A stretch of 64,000 nt of DNA from Oopsacas minuta (lineage: Eukaryota; Porifera; Hexactinellida; Lyssacinosida; Leucopsacidae). The position numbers and the translations under genes are program-made. The stretch is from the NCBI GenBank assembly GCA_024704765.1, contig JAKMXF010000321.1, positions 372,001 through 436,000 on the forward strand. Reading direction: 5' to 3'. The notes under the pieces were generated by a model, which worked only from the letters and a program-made list of their open reading frames with translations, was not told the origin of the DNA and made no database searches. Below are positions 29,124-37,951 of this stretch, piece after piece. How positions within the stretch are numbered: position 1 is the first letter of the stretch; each line of letters opens with the position of its first letter.

Positions 29124-31232
29124 TCAGTCGCATTTTTTCACACCTCCCATACCCTTTGGCTTCCCAGCTGTTCCCCTCTTTTCACGCGCCAATTGATTTC
29201 TAAGTTTCCTTTCTTTACGTTTTCTTTCAATCTCATTATCCTTACCAACAACTTCGAAGTCTTCCCAACCATCTGCCTTACCAGATGCTACCTTAGTTAC
29301 AGATTTGTCCACAGGCATGCTTTGCCAGTCATCATTCCCCCACCCATCTCCTTCATAATCAGAAGCAGAATCAGCTTCATTACTAGCCTCCTTAACTTCA
29401 TTATTAATAGGCATAGCACCGTAATGTGTAGCTAGCTTGAGAGGGCCCTGGGATAGTTTTATTGGTTCATCTTTAGGAATTTCTGTTGGAATTTGTGGCT
29501 CTGTTTGTGTGTCGCTTGATGGTGCTACTGGCTTGGATTTATTGTATAGTCCAGATATAGATCCGATAGCCCAAGAGGCCCATGTGTTATCTCCTACTCC
29601 TGTGTCTATTGTTTGCTGCTTCAAAGCTTCAGGGTCTCCCGCTAACGAGCTAACTGTCTGAACTAAATGAGTAATAATCTCGGTTATTCTATCCCTGAAG
29701 GTTTCATCAGGATCCAGGAGATAGGGAGACAGGCTCGGTATAACGAGGTTAGCCATATCATTAGCTGTGACGTAACGTGTTCCTTCTTGTAGTCCGGACA
29801 GACAAGCCCCCCTCGCATGAGTATCAGTGTCTTTTAGCCCCCGTGTGTATGCTGAACACAGCACTTTACTACGAGTTGATTTATCCAGAAAAGGAGCAAG
29901 CTTTCCCAAACATAAATTGGTCTTATAACGTATACCGGGTTGAGCATCCATTTGGGACTTAGCTAGACACTTCAACAGATTCTGGTTAATAAGCGCAGAG
30001 GATAATTTAGGAGCTAGTACTCCTACAGCTTGAATTGTATGTTCACGTATAGGAATAGATGTATCATTAAATCCGTGTACTAGATGCGGGTATATTTGGT
30101 TAGATACCACATCTGTAGTTAGGAATGCTACATATGATGATATAGTCTGTAGTAAACTAATACGTGTGGCACGATCTGGTGATACAAACATTTTAACAAG
30201 ACACGGGACTATCTTTGTCTGGTATTCACTCTCTTCTACCTTACAACCGATTTTCAATAGAGGTTGTAACACAAGCGATTGAGCTGCACAGAAATCAAAT
30301 GCATGGACCAACATAGGAAGAGCTTTATGCCTACAAAATCCAGGTTCTAGCCAATCAGATTTATCTGTTATAGTCTCGTATAGAGTTTGCCTCTGATCAG
30401 CTGACAGAATTTGTATCTCTTCTATCCATTTGTTAACTTTAACATACCAGCTGTTGAAATAACCCTCTGGTTCTTCTCCTCTTTCAAGGAAAGCTCTGAT
30501 ACTCAATCTGTTCCCGGGCCTAGGATTGAGGAGGTGAGAAGTGAGAGAAGCGAGTTGAGAAGGGATTGTCCCGAGGTTCTTGAGCTGACCCGGTCGACTT
30601 AAAGCACCGTTATGTACCTCCCAAACTATACAACCTAGCCCCCATGCATCTATGAGATGTTGTGTTGTACGTCCTGTGGAATTTGTCACTTCTGGAGGTG
30701 AGAAAACTTCATTCTTAGGTAAGGTCTCAAGCAATTCCGGGGAGAACTTTGAAAAATACTCAAAACCTCCCAATTTCCAATCAAGGCCAGGACTCACGAA
30801 TAAGGATTTCAAACCGAGATCACCAACAACAGAGTTACAATCTTCATTCAAGAAAGCAAGTACTTTAGCTATAGAATATATTCCATAGCAATTTACAATA
30901 CTAGAATCATTCAAAGCTATCGAAAGAGGTAAAACAGGTTCTGTGATTAAAAATATAAATTCTGGATTCTCACTAGAATCTATGTATCTTAGAATATTTG
31001 GATGTTTCAAAGTTTTGAGTTTTTGAATTGTGTTTTTTGCAAAAATAATCTGAGAAGGAGACTTCGTTTTTAAATCACAAACGAATATTGACAATTCTTC
31101 TTTTGTCTGTTTCTTCACTCCAGAATGTAGGATCCATAAACTTAACTTATCTGAGATAACATCCATCATTTCGTACCCTGGGGGACCTGTTGAACCCTGA
31201 CCCCATAAATATGAGGATACTTTAGAAAACAT
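29124..31232 (-). CDS. SCYL1: SCYL1-like pseudokinase (COPI-associated)
   Basis: Single exon, 702 residues. An N-terminal kinase-like domain (about 1-310) begins MFSKVSSYLWG. Its catalytic motifs are degenerate: the HRD loop reads SVVGDLGLKSLFVS and the DFG is LGGFEYF, so no phosphotransfer is expected. ALSRPGQLKNLGTIPSQLASL and LLNPRPGNRLSIRAFLE are typical SCYL1 blocks. HEAT repeats fill about 330-580 (FLTTDVVSNQIYPHLVHGF, PIREHTIQAVGVLAPKL). The acidic/Trp region EGDGWGNDDWQSM and the basic coiled tail follow. The protein ends in KKCD, a dilysine KKxx signal at the extreme C-terminus, whereas vertebrate SCYL1 ends in RKLD; both bind COPI coat. The gene acts in Golgi-to-ER trafficking. Intronless here. 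Confidence 0.92.
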   Translation of the reverse strand: MFSKVSSYLWGQGSTGPPGYEMMDVISDKLSLWILHSGVKKQTKEELSIFVCDLKTKSPSQIIFAKNTIQKLKTLKHPNILRYIDSSENPEFIFLITEPVLPLSIALNDSSIVNCYGIYSIAKVLAFLNEDCNSVVGDLGLKSLFVSPGLDWKLGGFEYFSKFSPELLETLPKNEVFSPPEVTNSTGRTTQHLIDAWGLGCIVWEVHNGALSRPGQLKNLGTIPSQLASLTSHLLNPRPGNRLSIRAFLERGEEPEGYFNSWYVKVNKWIEEIQILSADQRQTLYETITDKSDWLEPGFCRHKALPMLVHAFDFCAAQSLVLQPLLKIGCKVEESEYQTKIVPCLVKMFVSPDRATRISLLQTISSYVAFLTTDVVSNQIYPHLVHGFNDTSIPIREHTIQAVGVLAPKLSSALINQNLLKCLAKSQMDAQPGIRYKTNLCLGKLAPFLDKSTRSKVLCSAYTRGLKDTDTHARGACLSGLQEGTRYVTANDMANLVIPSLSPYLLDPDETFRDRITEIITHLVQTVSSLAGDPEALKQQTIDTGVGDNTWASWAIGSISGLYNKSKPVAPSSDTQTEPQIPTEIPKDEPIKLSQGPLKLATHYGAMPINNEVKEASNEADSASDYEGDGWGNDDWQSMPVDKSVTKVASGKADGWEDFEVVGKDNEIERKRKERKLRNQLAREKRGTAGKPKGMGGVKKCD

Positions 31233-31278
31233 TCTAGGAGAGTGTTAATTAGTTTATATCATAAATAATAGCATAATA

Positions 31279-31412
31279 TAACTGCCATAAACGGTATCTA
31301 TGTAAATGGGGAACTTCTGGGAACAGAGTGAAAATAAATAGAGCGAATTACTACTCCCATACAAATGAACCTCATTTTTCGGCGTCCCTGACACCCGTTT
31401 GTGGATAGGGCC
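31279..31412. repeat. MITE family C copy, degraded
   Basis: Contains 'ggggaacttctgggaacagagtgaaaataaatagagcgaatt' and 'tttttcggcgtccctgacacccgtttgtgga', the family C interior. Confidence 0.6.
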
Positions 31413-31601
31413 AGTAATTGGACACTTAACGTGATTCTGATCCCATAAAATAGCCAAATTACATAAAATCAATAATAATTAATGCATTCAGTGAATCTGT
31501 TAGAATGTATGAAACTAACAAATACAGAAATAATACCAATAATAACAAGTGACATATAACTCACACATCCATGCAAATTTAATGAATGACCAGCATCAGC
31601 T

Positions 31602-31976
31602 CTACAGTATAGAACACGTACATGAACAACAGGATCCCATATGATAACGCTTAGTACTATGAACTGGCATAATCAGGTCTAGATCCTCATCATCTGATAG
31701 GTCATCTATGACGTAGGTACGATCACCGTTAGATTTATTCTTCAGGTTAGTACGTCCATATCTAGCAGCTATATAAGTCCCCCGATGGAAGAAAGGTTCT
31801 TCATCGCTTTCAGAGCTATGCTTAACCAGAGGTTTCTGGTCTTCACTCACTCGTTTCAGTTTGTGAGGTCTCCCAGGGCTGAGGTTGTTATGTCTGTGAT
31901 AACCGTATTTCTGTTTGGGTTTAGGTTTTATCGTTAATGTTTTAGTCTTTGTTGTGGTCTGTGTTACTGTAGCCAT
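31602..31976 (-). CDS. Small basic/acidic protein with C-terminal CaaX box
   Basis: Single exon, 124 residues, family unknown to me. The first 60 residues are Lys/Thr-rich and basic (TTKTKTLTIKPKPKQKYGYH), and the middle has a SSESDEEPFFHRGTYIAARYG block. An acidic DDLSDDEDLDLIMPVHSTK region follows. The end, MGSCCSCTCSIL, terminates in C-S-I-L, a CaaX prenylation motif (Leu favours geranylgeranylation), directly preceded by three more cysteines that could be palmitoylated. This is the lipid-anchor design of small GTPase tails, but there is no GTPase domain. It is probably a membrane-tethered adaptor. Divergent from SF3B5 by no shared promoter; both are on the minus strand. Confidence 0.65.
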   Translation of the reverse strand: MATVTQTTTKTKTLTIKPKPKQKYGYHRHNNLSPGRPHKLKRVSEDQKPLVKHSSESDEEPFFHRGTYIAARYGRTNLKNKSNGDRTYVIDDLSDDEDLDLIMPVHSTKRYHMGSCCSCTCSIL

Positions 31977-32197
31977 TCAATATCTAATTTAGTTAAAGTG
32001 CAGTGTACCAATGTGTTGGAAAGTATTCCTGTCTAAAATGGGCAAAAATGCAGCACAATATTAACAGGCTCGATATTAACCACGCTATTGTGCTAGTAAG
32101 CTCCATATACGTACAGATTAACGCATGTATTCTTATCTTTACAGTTTACATAAAACGCAATAGTTCGCAAATATGGGATATAACTAGATAATACTCT

Positions 32198-32332
32198 AGA
32201 ACAGTGGTTCCAAAAATGACCCTCTAGTTGTCTCAAAATTATATTGCAGTCCATGGAAGGGGGTCACAGAATTTGTTAAATTTGGTAAAGAGAGTACCCC
32301 GGGTGAAAAAGGCTGGGAAGCACTGTTCTAGA
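32198..32332. repeat. MITE, hAT-type ends (family E)
   Basis: Begins GAACAGTGGTTCCAAAAATG and ends GGCTGGGAAGCACTGTTC; the flanking CTAGAACAGTG and CACTGTTCTAG are themselves an inverted repeat. Confidence 0.75.
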
Positions 32333-32383
32333 ATTTGCGTATAATTATTGTTAGAAGCAATTATTTATTGAATTTTTATTGAA

Positions 32384-32641
32384 TTAATCCTCCATATTCT
32401 CAGGAGGGAGTCCACAAGGTTGAAGCATCTTCTTCAAAAACTCAAACTTTATCCTAGCTTTACTTTCATTCTCAACAATAGCAAAATAATCCAATAGATT
32501 ATGATGTCCTATGTAAGAAGCAAATGTATCTCTATGCTGATTAGTTAACCATTCATATTGCTGTACATCTGAGTGACCTGTTCCTGTGTATTTAGACTGA
32601 AGATGTTCGAGTTGGGAGAATATATTGTGTCGATCTGCCAT
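32384..32641 (-). CDS. SF3B5: Splicing factor 3B subunit 5 (SF3b10)
   Basis: Single exon, 85 residues from the ATG at 32641; an open stretch continues a few codons upstream, but homology fixes the start at MADRHNIFSQLEHLQSKY (human MTDRYTIHSQLEHLQSKY). TGTGHSDVQQYEWLTNQHRD, YFAIVENESKARIKFEFL and KMLQPCGLPPENMED align end to end with human SF3B5. It is a structural peg of the SF3b complex of the U2 and U11/U12 snRNPs, which hold the branch-point adenosine. Complete. Confidence 0.95.
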   Translation of the reverse strand: MADRHNIFSQLEHLQSKYTGTGHSDVQQYEWLTNQHRDTFASYIGHHNLLDYFAIVENESKARIKFEFLKKMLQPCGLPPENMED

Positions 32642-32689
32642 GCTATGTACTGAATATATTGTTATTAGAATCAACAACGGTTTGTAGTA

Positions 32690-32827
32690 ACAAAATTAAA
32701 ATTCGCCTATTAGCAACAGTTTTAGAGTGTAATTTTGCTTTGTAAATAGTTAGCCTAATTGCAAATCCGTGCATTCGCAAGGAAGGTTCATGTAAAATAC
32801 GATTTACTAATAGGCGAACTCCACTGC
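32690..32827. repeat. MITE family D copy
   Basis: 'aaattcgcctattagcaacagttttagagtg' ... 'gatttactaataggcgaactccactgca': inverted GTTCGCCTATTAG ends. Confidence 0.7.
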
Positions 32828-32862
32828 ATGTGCCAATTGCCAAGTCCCTTTCCTAAAGGGTA

Positions 32863-32948
32863 TACAGTGAAACCTCCACAAAAGAGGCCTGTAACGGGGT
32901 AGCATTTTTCGGCGTCTCAGGCACCCCGTTTGTGGAGGTTACATTGTA
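32863..32948. repeat. MITE family C copy, compact
   Basis: TACAGTGAAACCTCCACAAAAGAGG to CCCCGTTTGTGGAGGTTACATTGTA, 86 bp with clean inverted ends and TA flanks. Confidence 0.85.
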
Positions 32949-33123
32949 ATCCATTTGTGCTTGCCCTATGTCTAGTCACTTCACCAGTCCAATAATTATC
33001 AGAAATAATACTCAAATAAATAATATCAATCAAATAGCAATATTTATAAATCTAGCTGTATTAGAATATAAACAAACCGCAAAGCTGATAACTATTAAAT
33101 GATATAAATACCTGCTTAACCAG

Positions 33124-36100
33124 TTAAACATCAACACTGTTAGATTTTGCAAAACAATCTCCACAAACTCGAACAGGGGAATGATAGTCTAATTGAGGTA
33201 GGACACAACTCTTATTGCTACATCGCCCGCATATAATCTGTCCACAAGCTCTGCAGTGATGTTTTCTACGTATTGTAGTGAATACTAAGCCACATTTTTG
33301 ACATTTGTTTATTGTCTTATCATCCTCCCATACAACACCTTTGTTAGGAACAGGCTGAGGATTGGATTGAGAGATCTCTTCAGTTACATAGCCTGAATTC
33401 CATTGGGTAGGATCGTACCTACAATATGAAAGAAATATAAAGTAAACTCCGGTGATATCGAAGCTCAAGGGACCGCAATAATTACTTCAATATATAATTA
33501 CACCGATTTGTGTTACTTTGATGGTTTTTGTAGTGGCCTTAAGGGATGCAAACGGGATATTTACTCCCGTTTGGAAAATCCTGGCCCTTTAGGTCTGCCA
33601 GATCCTGGGGCCGGGCCCCGTCCTAGTACTCACCTGAAAAAGTACTCTTCCCATAGCTTAATTACCTTCAAAGAACAAACAGGTTTAAGTACATTCTCTC
33701 TCTTCTCATAATCCCAATTAATTATACTGTCCACATCAGCTAACACACAATCCCAAATACTTAAAGTTTCTTCTCTAATCTTAGAATTTTCATGTTGTGT
33801 GTTCCTAAGGAAACTCCCAAACCATCTTGAGTATGCATTATCTGCTATGTGTAAGAGGAATAACGAATTAAACTCAAATGCACTAGGATATTGTCTTGTC
33901 AGTTGCCATACACAGTCTAGGAACTGAAGAAATATAGGAGAACGTTCGTTAGGAAGGGAAGGGTAACCTATTGGATTAGAGACTGATTAACAATATGGAC
34001 AATGACGTAATAACTGTAGATCAGCATACTTACTCAGAAGTTTAACAGAGTTTAAAATGTTAATATTATGTAAAGACATGTAATTAATAACCTATTTAAC
34101 TAAACTCGCCTAATCTATCCTCAAATTTGTGCCCAAATGAAAGCCATTCCTTCTCAATTAAAATAACAAACCCATCAACAGTCCTATAGAACGGATCCAT
34201 CAGTATTTGACACATACTAGTCAGCTGTGTAGTTCTATCCCACCCGTCACTACAGTGTATCAAAACAGAGCTATTCTTAACACTCATTTCGTATACAATT
34301 CCATTAGCACTCTTCAACAACAGAACTATGTAGTTAAGCCATTGTGTATTCTCTAACTGTGATAGCCATTTACTGCCATCTGGCATGAAACAAGTCTGAT
34401 ACAGTTTATCAATACTTTCTCTCATTGTATGTATATTAGGAATATCTAGATAATCTAATGTACAGTTCTTGTAACGAGTAACGTCTTCTGTTCCTTTACC
34501 CATAAGTTTGTTACCACCTGCTGCCATAGAGGAGCGAGCATCGTATATGTGGAGCTTGTCATCCATTTTCCTAGCGGTACTACAGAGATGTAAAGTATTA
34601 AATAGGTTTGTAAATGATTGTGATTTTCAGAGTTATGGGGACTTGAAGTAATTAATTGGGATCTTTTCGAAATAATTTTTCGGCCGTTGTCTATACAGTC
34701 AACTTCCGTTATATGGAACACATATATACATATATATCGAAGTCTGAAATTGTACAAATAGGGTCCCAAACCGCCAAATAACATCAATTAAACCAGTAGT
34801 ATCAAAGTAATTATTGCGGTCCCTTGAGCTTCGATATAACGGGAGGTGATTGTATATAATTTCCTACGCTACAGTACATCTATATTAATAATTACCATGC
34901 AGTTTGCACTAGAATCTCATCACCAGCAGAAGTATGTGACATAAAACCAGGCAATGGCTGAGCAGACCTCAATATGAAATTTCCTTGTTTACTGTTATAC
35001 CACACAAGTGTGGGTACTCTCTGCTTACTACGGAATTGAGATGACTGCTCTATTAACTCAAAGTCAATACCAGAAGGCATTATGAGTAGAGACGGATATG
35101 TAGGACATAGTTTGTAATCTGAGTTTCCTTCAAATATGTAAAACTTGTCTATAGGTATCTCAAATCGTTTGAGTTCTTTCCTGACGTCATATAAGTTCCA
35201 ACCCTTACACTTACTTATCTTATTCTTCAGGTCGCTAGGCAACAGTTTGAGATATTGGAATGCAGCAGGATTATCGGCGTGGTTAAACACATGAAACTCT
35301 AAACGTGACTTCAGTACATCTAGATCTGAGCTACAAACTGGGATTTTAGCGGGCAAGTTTGGATAGAAGAACTTTAGAAGTTGTGAGGGAGGCTCCATAC
35401 GAGGGCTAGCGATTTTCTTCATATATCTAAAAGACGAATACTACAGTATAACCTATAACCATATATTAATATAGAATGTATTGTATCAAAGAGTATTTTC
35501 TTACCTCTTAAACATGTTATTACTACTATTCGCAAGGCAATTTGTAAAATTAGGATAATCAGGGAGATGCTCGTCTACACTCTCATATTGAGATTGATCG
35601 GATTCTACAAGAATAATACAGAATTAGTAATATAGATATAATCAAAATGTTCATAATATTATATAGCGGATCTCTTACAAACATTTTCAATCTATATTAA
35701 ATTCCAACACTAGACCATTGGTTCACAATTTGGGGGTCCATGTACCTGTTGGTGGTCCATGGACGACAACGGTACACAGGATCTCAAAATGTATATTACA
35801 GTCTATGGGAGGGGGTCCACATAAAGTGTTAAAATTGGTGAAAAGGTTATGAACTTATAAACTTGACATACAACTTACAACCTGAAGTGATTTCATTCCT
35901 TTCAGCCAGCTGACTGTACCAAATAGCTCGTTTACGTTTATGAGGTTCAATCTCTTTCCTAGCAGCACTCTCATCAGCAATAGAAGAATAGTTACTGACA
36001 TAATCAGCATTTTCACCTGAGTCATTATTCACGTATTTAGACTCATTAGCAGTACAAATATTATCTATAAGAACGTATGGGGATTGGTGTTGAGGATCAA

Positions 36101-37633
36101 CTGGAGAGACCAGGGACATGTTGAGCTGGGTCGGGTCTGGCACCTTTGTCACTCCAAAGTTAGTCAAGCAAATTGAACGGAAATCATAACACCTGATAAT
36201 TATATAGAATAAAAGTATTTGTACAGTATAACCTCCGAGATGCGGGTACTATTTATGAATTACAGTCAACTCCCGTCATATCGAACACGGATATATCGAA
36301 TACTCGAATGCACAAATATGGCCCTAAACCGTCGAAGTAAAATACATTATATCGGTTATATAGAAATCCGTTTATATCAAGGAAATTTTCGCGTTTCCTT
36401 GAGCTTTTATATAACGGATCTCGAAGGTTCTACTGTACCAGCTACCAATAAATAAATACATCCATGGTTCAGTAATATAATACCTAATTAGAAGTGTCTC
36501 TTTTTTATCTCTATCAAATCCTGAGAAAAATACCGTCTTATTGTCACTCTTGATACCCTCAACACTCCATAACACTCCCAGAGGAATATCCATGGTTATA
36601 TTATTCTCATTTTCAACACAGAGATCTCTATGAGATCTGTGTAGGATTATTAGACGGAAATTGGTAAGAATTACAGTTGCAATAGCACGTACAGATTCTT
36701 TTATCTCTCCTTCTGATCTAAATACAATCGTTTGTAATTCGTATAATAGCTTAATTACAGAAGAACAGGGATCAGATGTATCAGTTCGTGTAACAAAATT
36801 AGCACGTACTATCGAGTGTAAGTATTATCCTAATAGAAAAATATGCTAAAGTGAATGGATATTCTGAATTAAGAATTATTACCTAATTTCCACAAGTATG
36901 TTATCAAGGTATAACTCTACTCGCTCAGCTGCTCCTGGGAAGTGTACCTGGTCCTCAAGGAGACATCTGACAGACAGCTGGAGACCAGCAGATAAAGTCT
37001 TGTTATATATCCACTTATGTAAGGGCCAGCTCGATGGAAGAGAGGGACAATCCAAATTGATGCTTACCTGCAAAAAGTAACAATATAACCATGGATATGT
37101 TAATATACAGTCAAAATACAGTAGACGTTTTAAAGTGAAATAAATACGATATTCGACGTTAATACTCATAGCAATAACTAAAGTGAATACTCACATACAC
37201 AGCACCTTGAGCCTTGTCATTACTCCTCCGTCCTAGTTTATACTTCTTAGATGCTATCTTAGATTCTCCCATACAAGCTACTGGTATCATGAAGTAACCA
37301 ATGAATTCATCTTCCTTAAGAGTGTCTTCATCCCATAAATCAAAGATTACGAAATGAGTGTGATCTGCATTCGAGTCTATAAACAATAATAATAATAATT
37401 GGATACATCGTGACCTTATAGCTTAATAGTAAATACATACCTGGGTTCCAGCATGGATGAGAAATCTCAAACTTGAATGACTCATTCCATACGGGATTAA
37501 GAGTAGTTTTAATAACAGAACTCCTGTGTTTACACTTATTACATCTAATGACACAGTATGGATCTGCTTTACCATTAACATCCATTATAGGTAAGTTAGT
37601 AGCTCTTAATAGAGTTACTGTTAATGTAGCCAT
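33124..37633 (-). CDS. Myotubularin-family phosphatase with C2, PH-GRAM and FYVE domains
   Basis: Ten exons: 37441-37633, 37195-37376, 36883-37067, 36484-36717, 35882-36192, 35505-35604, 34896-35426, 34110-34570, 33634-33967 and 33124-33418. All phases agree; about 941 residues. Exons 1-3 encode a C2 domain (MATLTVTLLRATNLPIMDVN, GKADPYCVI, NPVWNESFKFEI, then GAVYVSINLD as the last strand). Exons 4-5 give a PH-GRAM domain (ATVILTNFRLIIL, MDIPLGVLWSVEGI, CYDFRSI). Exons 7-9 give the myotubularin phosphatase: YDVRKELKRF, CPTYPSLLIMPSG, IYDARSSMAAGGNKLMGKG and the intact catalytic CSDGWDRT. Exon 10 ends in a FYVE finger (WEDD, RRKHHCRACG, RVCGDCF). Active members remove the 3-phosphate from PI3P and PI(3,5)P2 on endosomes. 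A C2 domain is not part of the known family plan. Intron 8 is best read as GC-AG; its acceptor may instead be at 33982. Confidence 0.82.
34693..34854. repeat. Inverted-repeat MITE, family A (in myotubularin intron 7)
   Basis: TACAGTCAACTTCCGTTATATGGAAC to CTTCGATATAACGGGAGGTGATTGTA. Confidence 0.85.
35712..35862. repeat. MITE, hAT-type (family E), in myotubularin intron 5
   Basis: 'gaccattggttcacaatttgggggtcca', 'ggtccatggacgacaacgg' and 'ggtgaaaaggttatgaactt' match the family E order. It ends about 20 bp from the exon starting at 35882. Confidence 0.7.
36261..36438. repeat. Inverted-repeat MITE, family A (in myotubularin intron 4)
   Basis: TACAGTCAACTCCCGTCATATCGAACACGG to TATATAACGGATCTCGAAGGTTCTACTGTA. 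Confidence 0.75.
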
Positions 37634-37951
37634 TTATTCTAGCTGCTAGTTAATTTGTAATTGCATAGAGTCAAACTGGAATAAAAATATACAGGAAGAT
37701 ATGAGAACCATCTTCCAGAGGATGGTCAAAATCGTTTGACTATTTACGCTAACATTACCAGAAAAACATGCGAGTATAGAGCACTGTAATCAGACAGGAA
37801 TCAAAAGGCAGATAATTATCTCATTCAACCTATAATACATACAACAACCCAGACACAATAATAAAATAGTTTCAATCCTGCGATATTTACAAAGCATATC
37901 AGAGCAATCTTATTTACTTGTTTGATTGTTGTCGTCAGTTTGTGCATTTGT

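Noticed and set aside
29193-30888. Multiple plus-strand frames of 60-80 codons
   Set aside because: Antisense shadows of the SCYL1-like exon.
33508-33711. 67-codon plus frame inside the myotubularin region
   Set aside because: Antisense to the phosphatase exon and a MITE; no homology.
36879-37633. Separate C2-only gene ending at 36879
   Set aside because: Kept as an alternative only; the downstream GRAM exon has no start of its own and the splice phases match, so the fused model is preferred.
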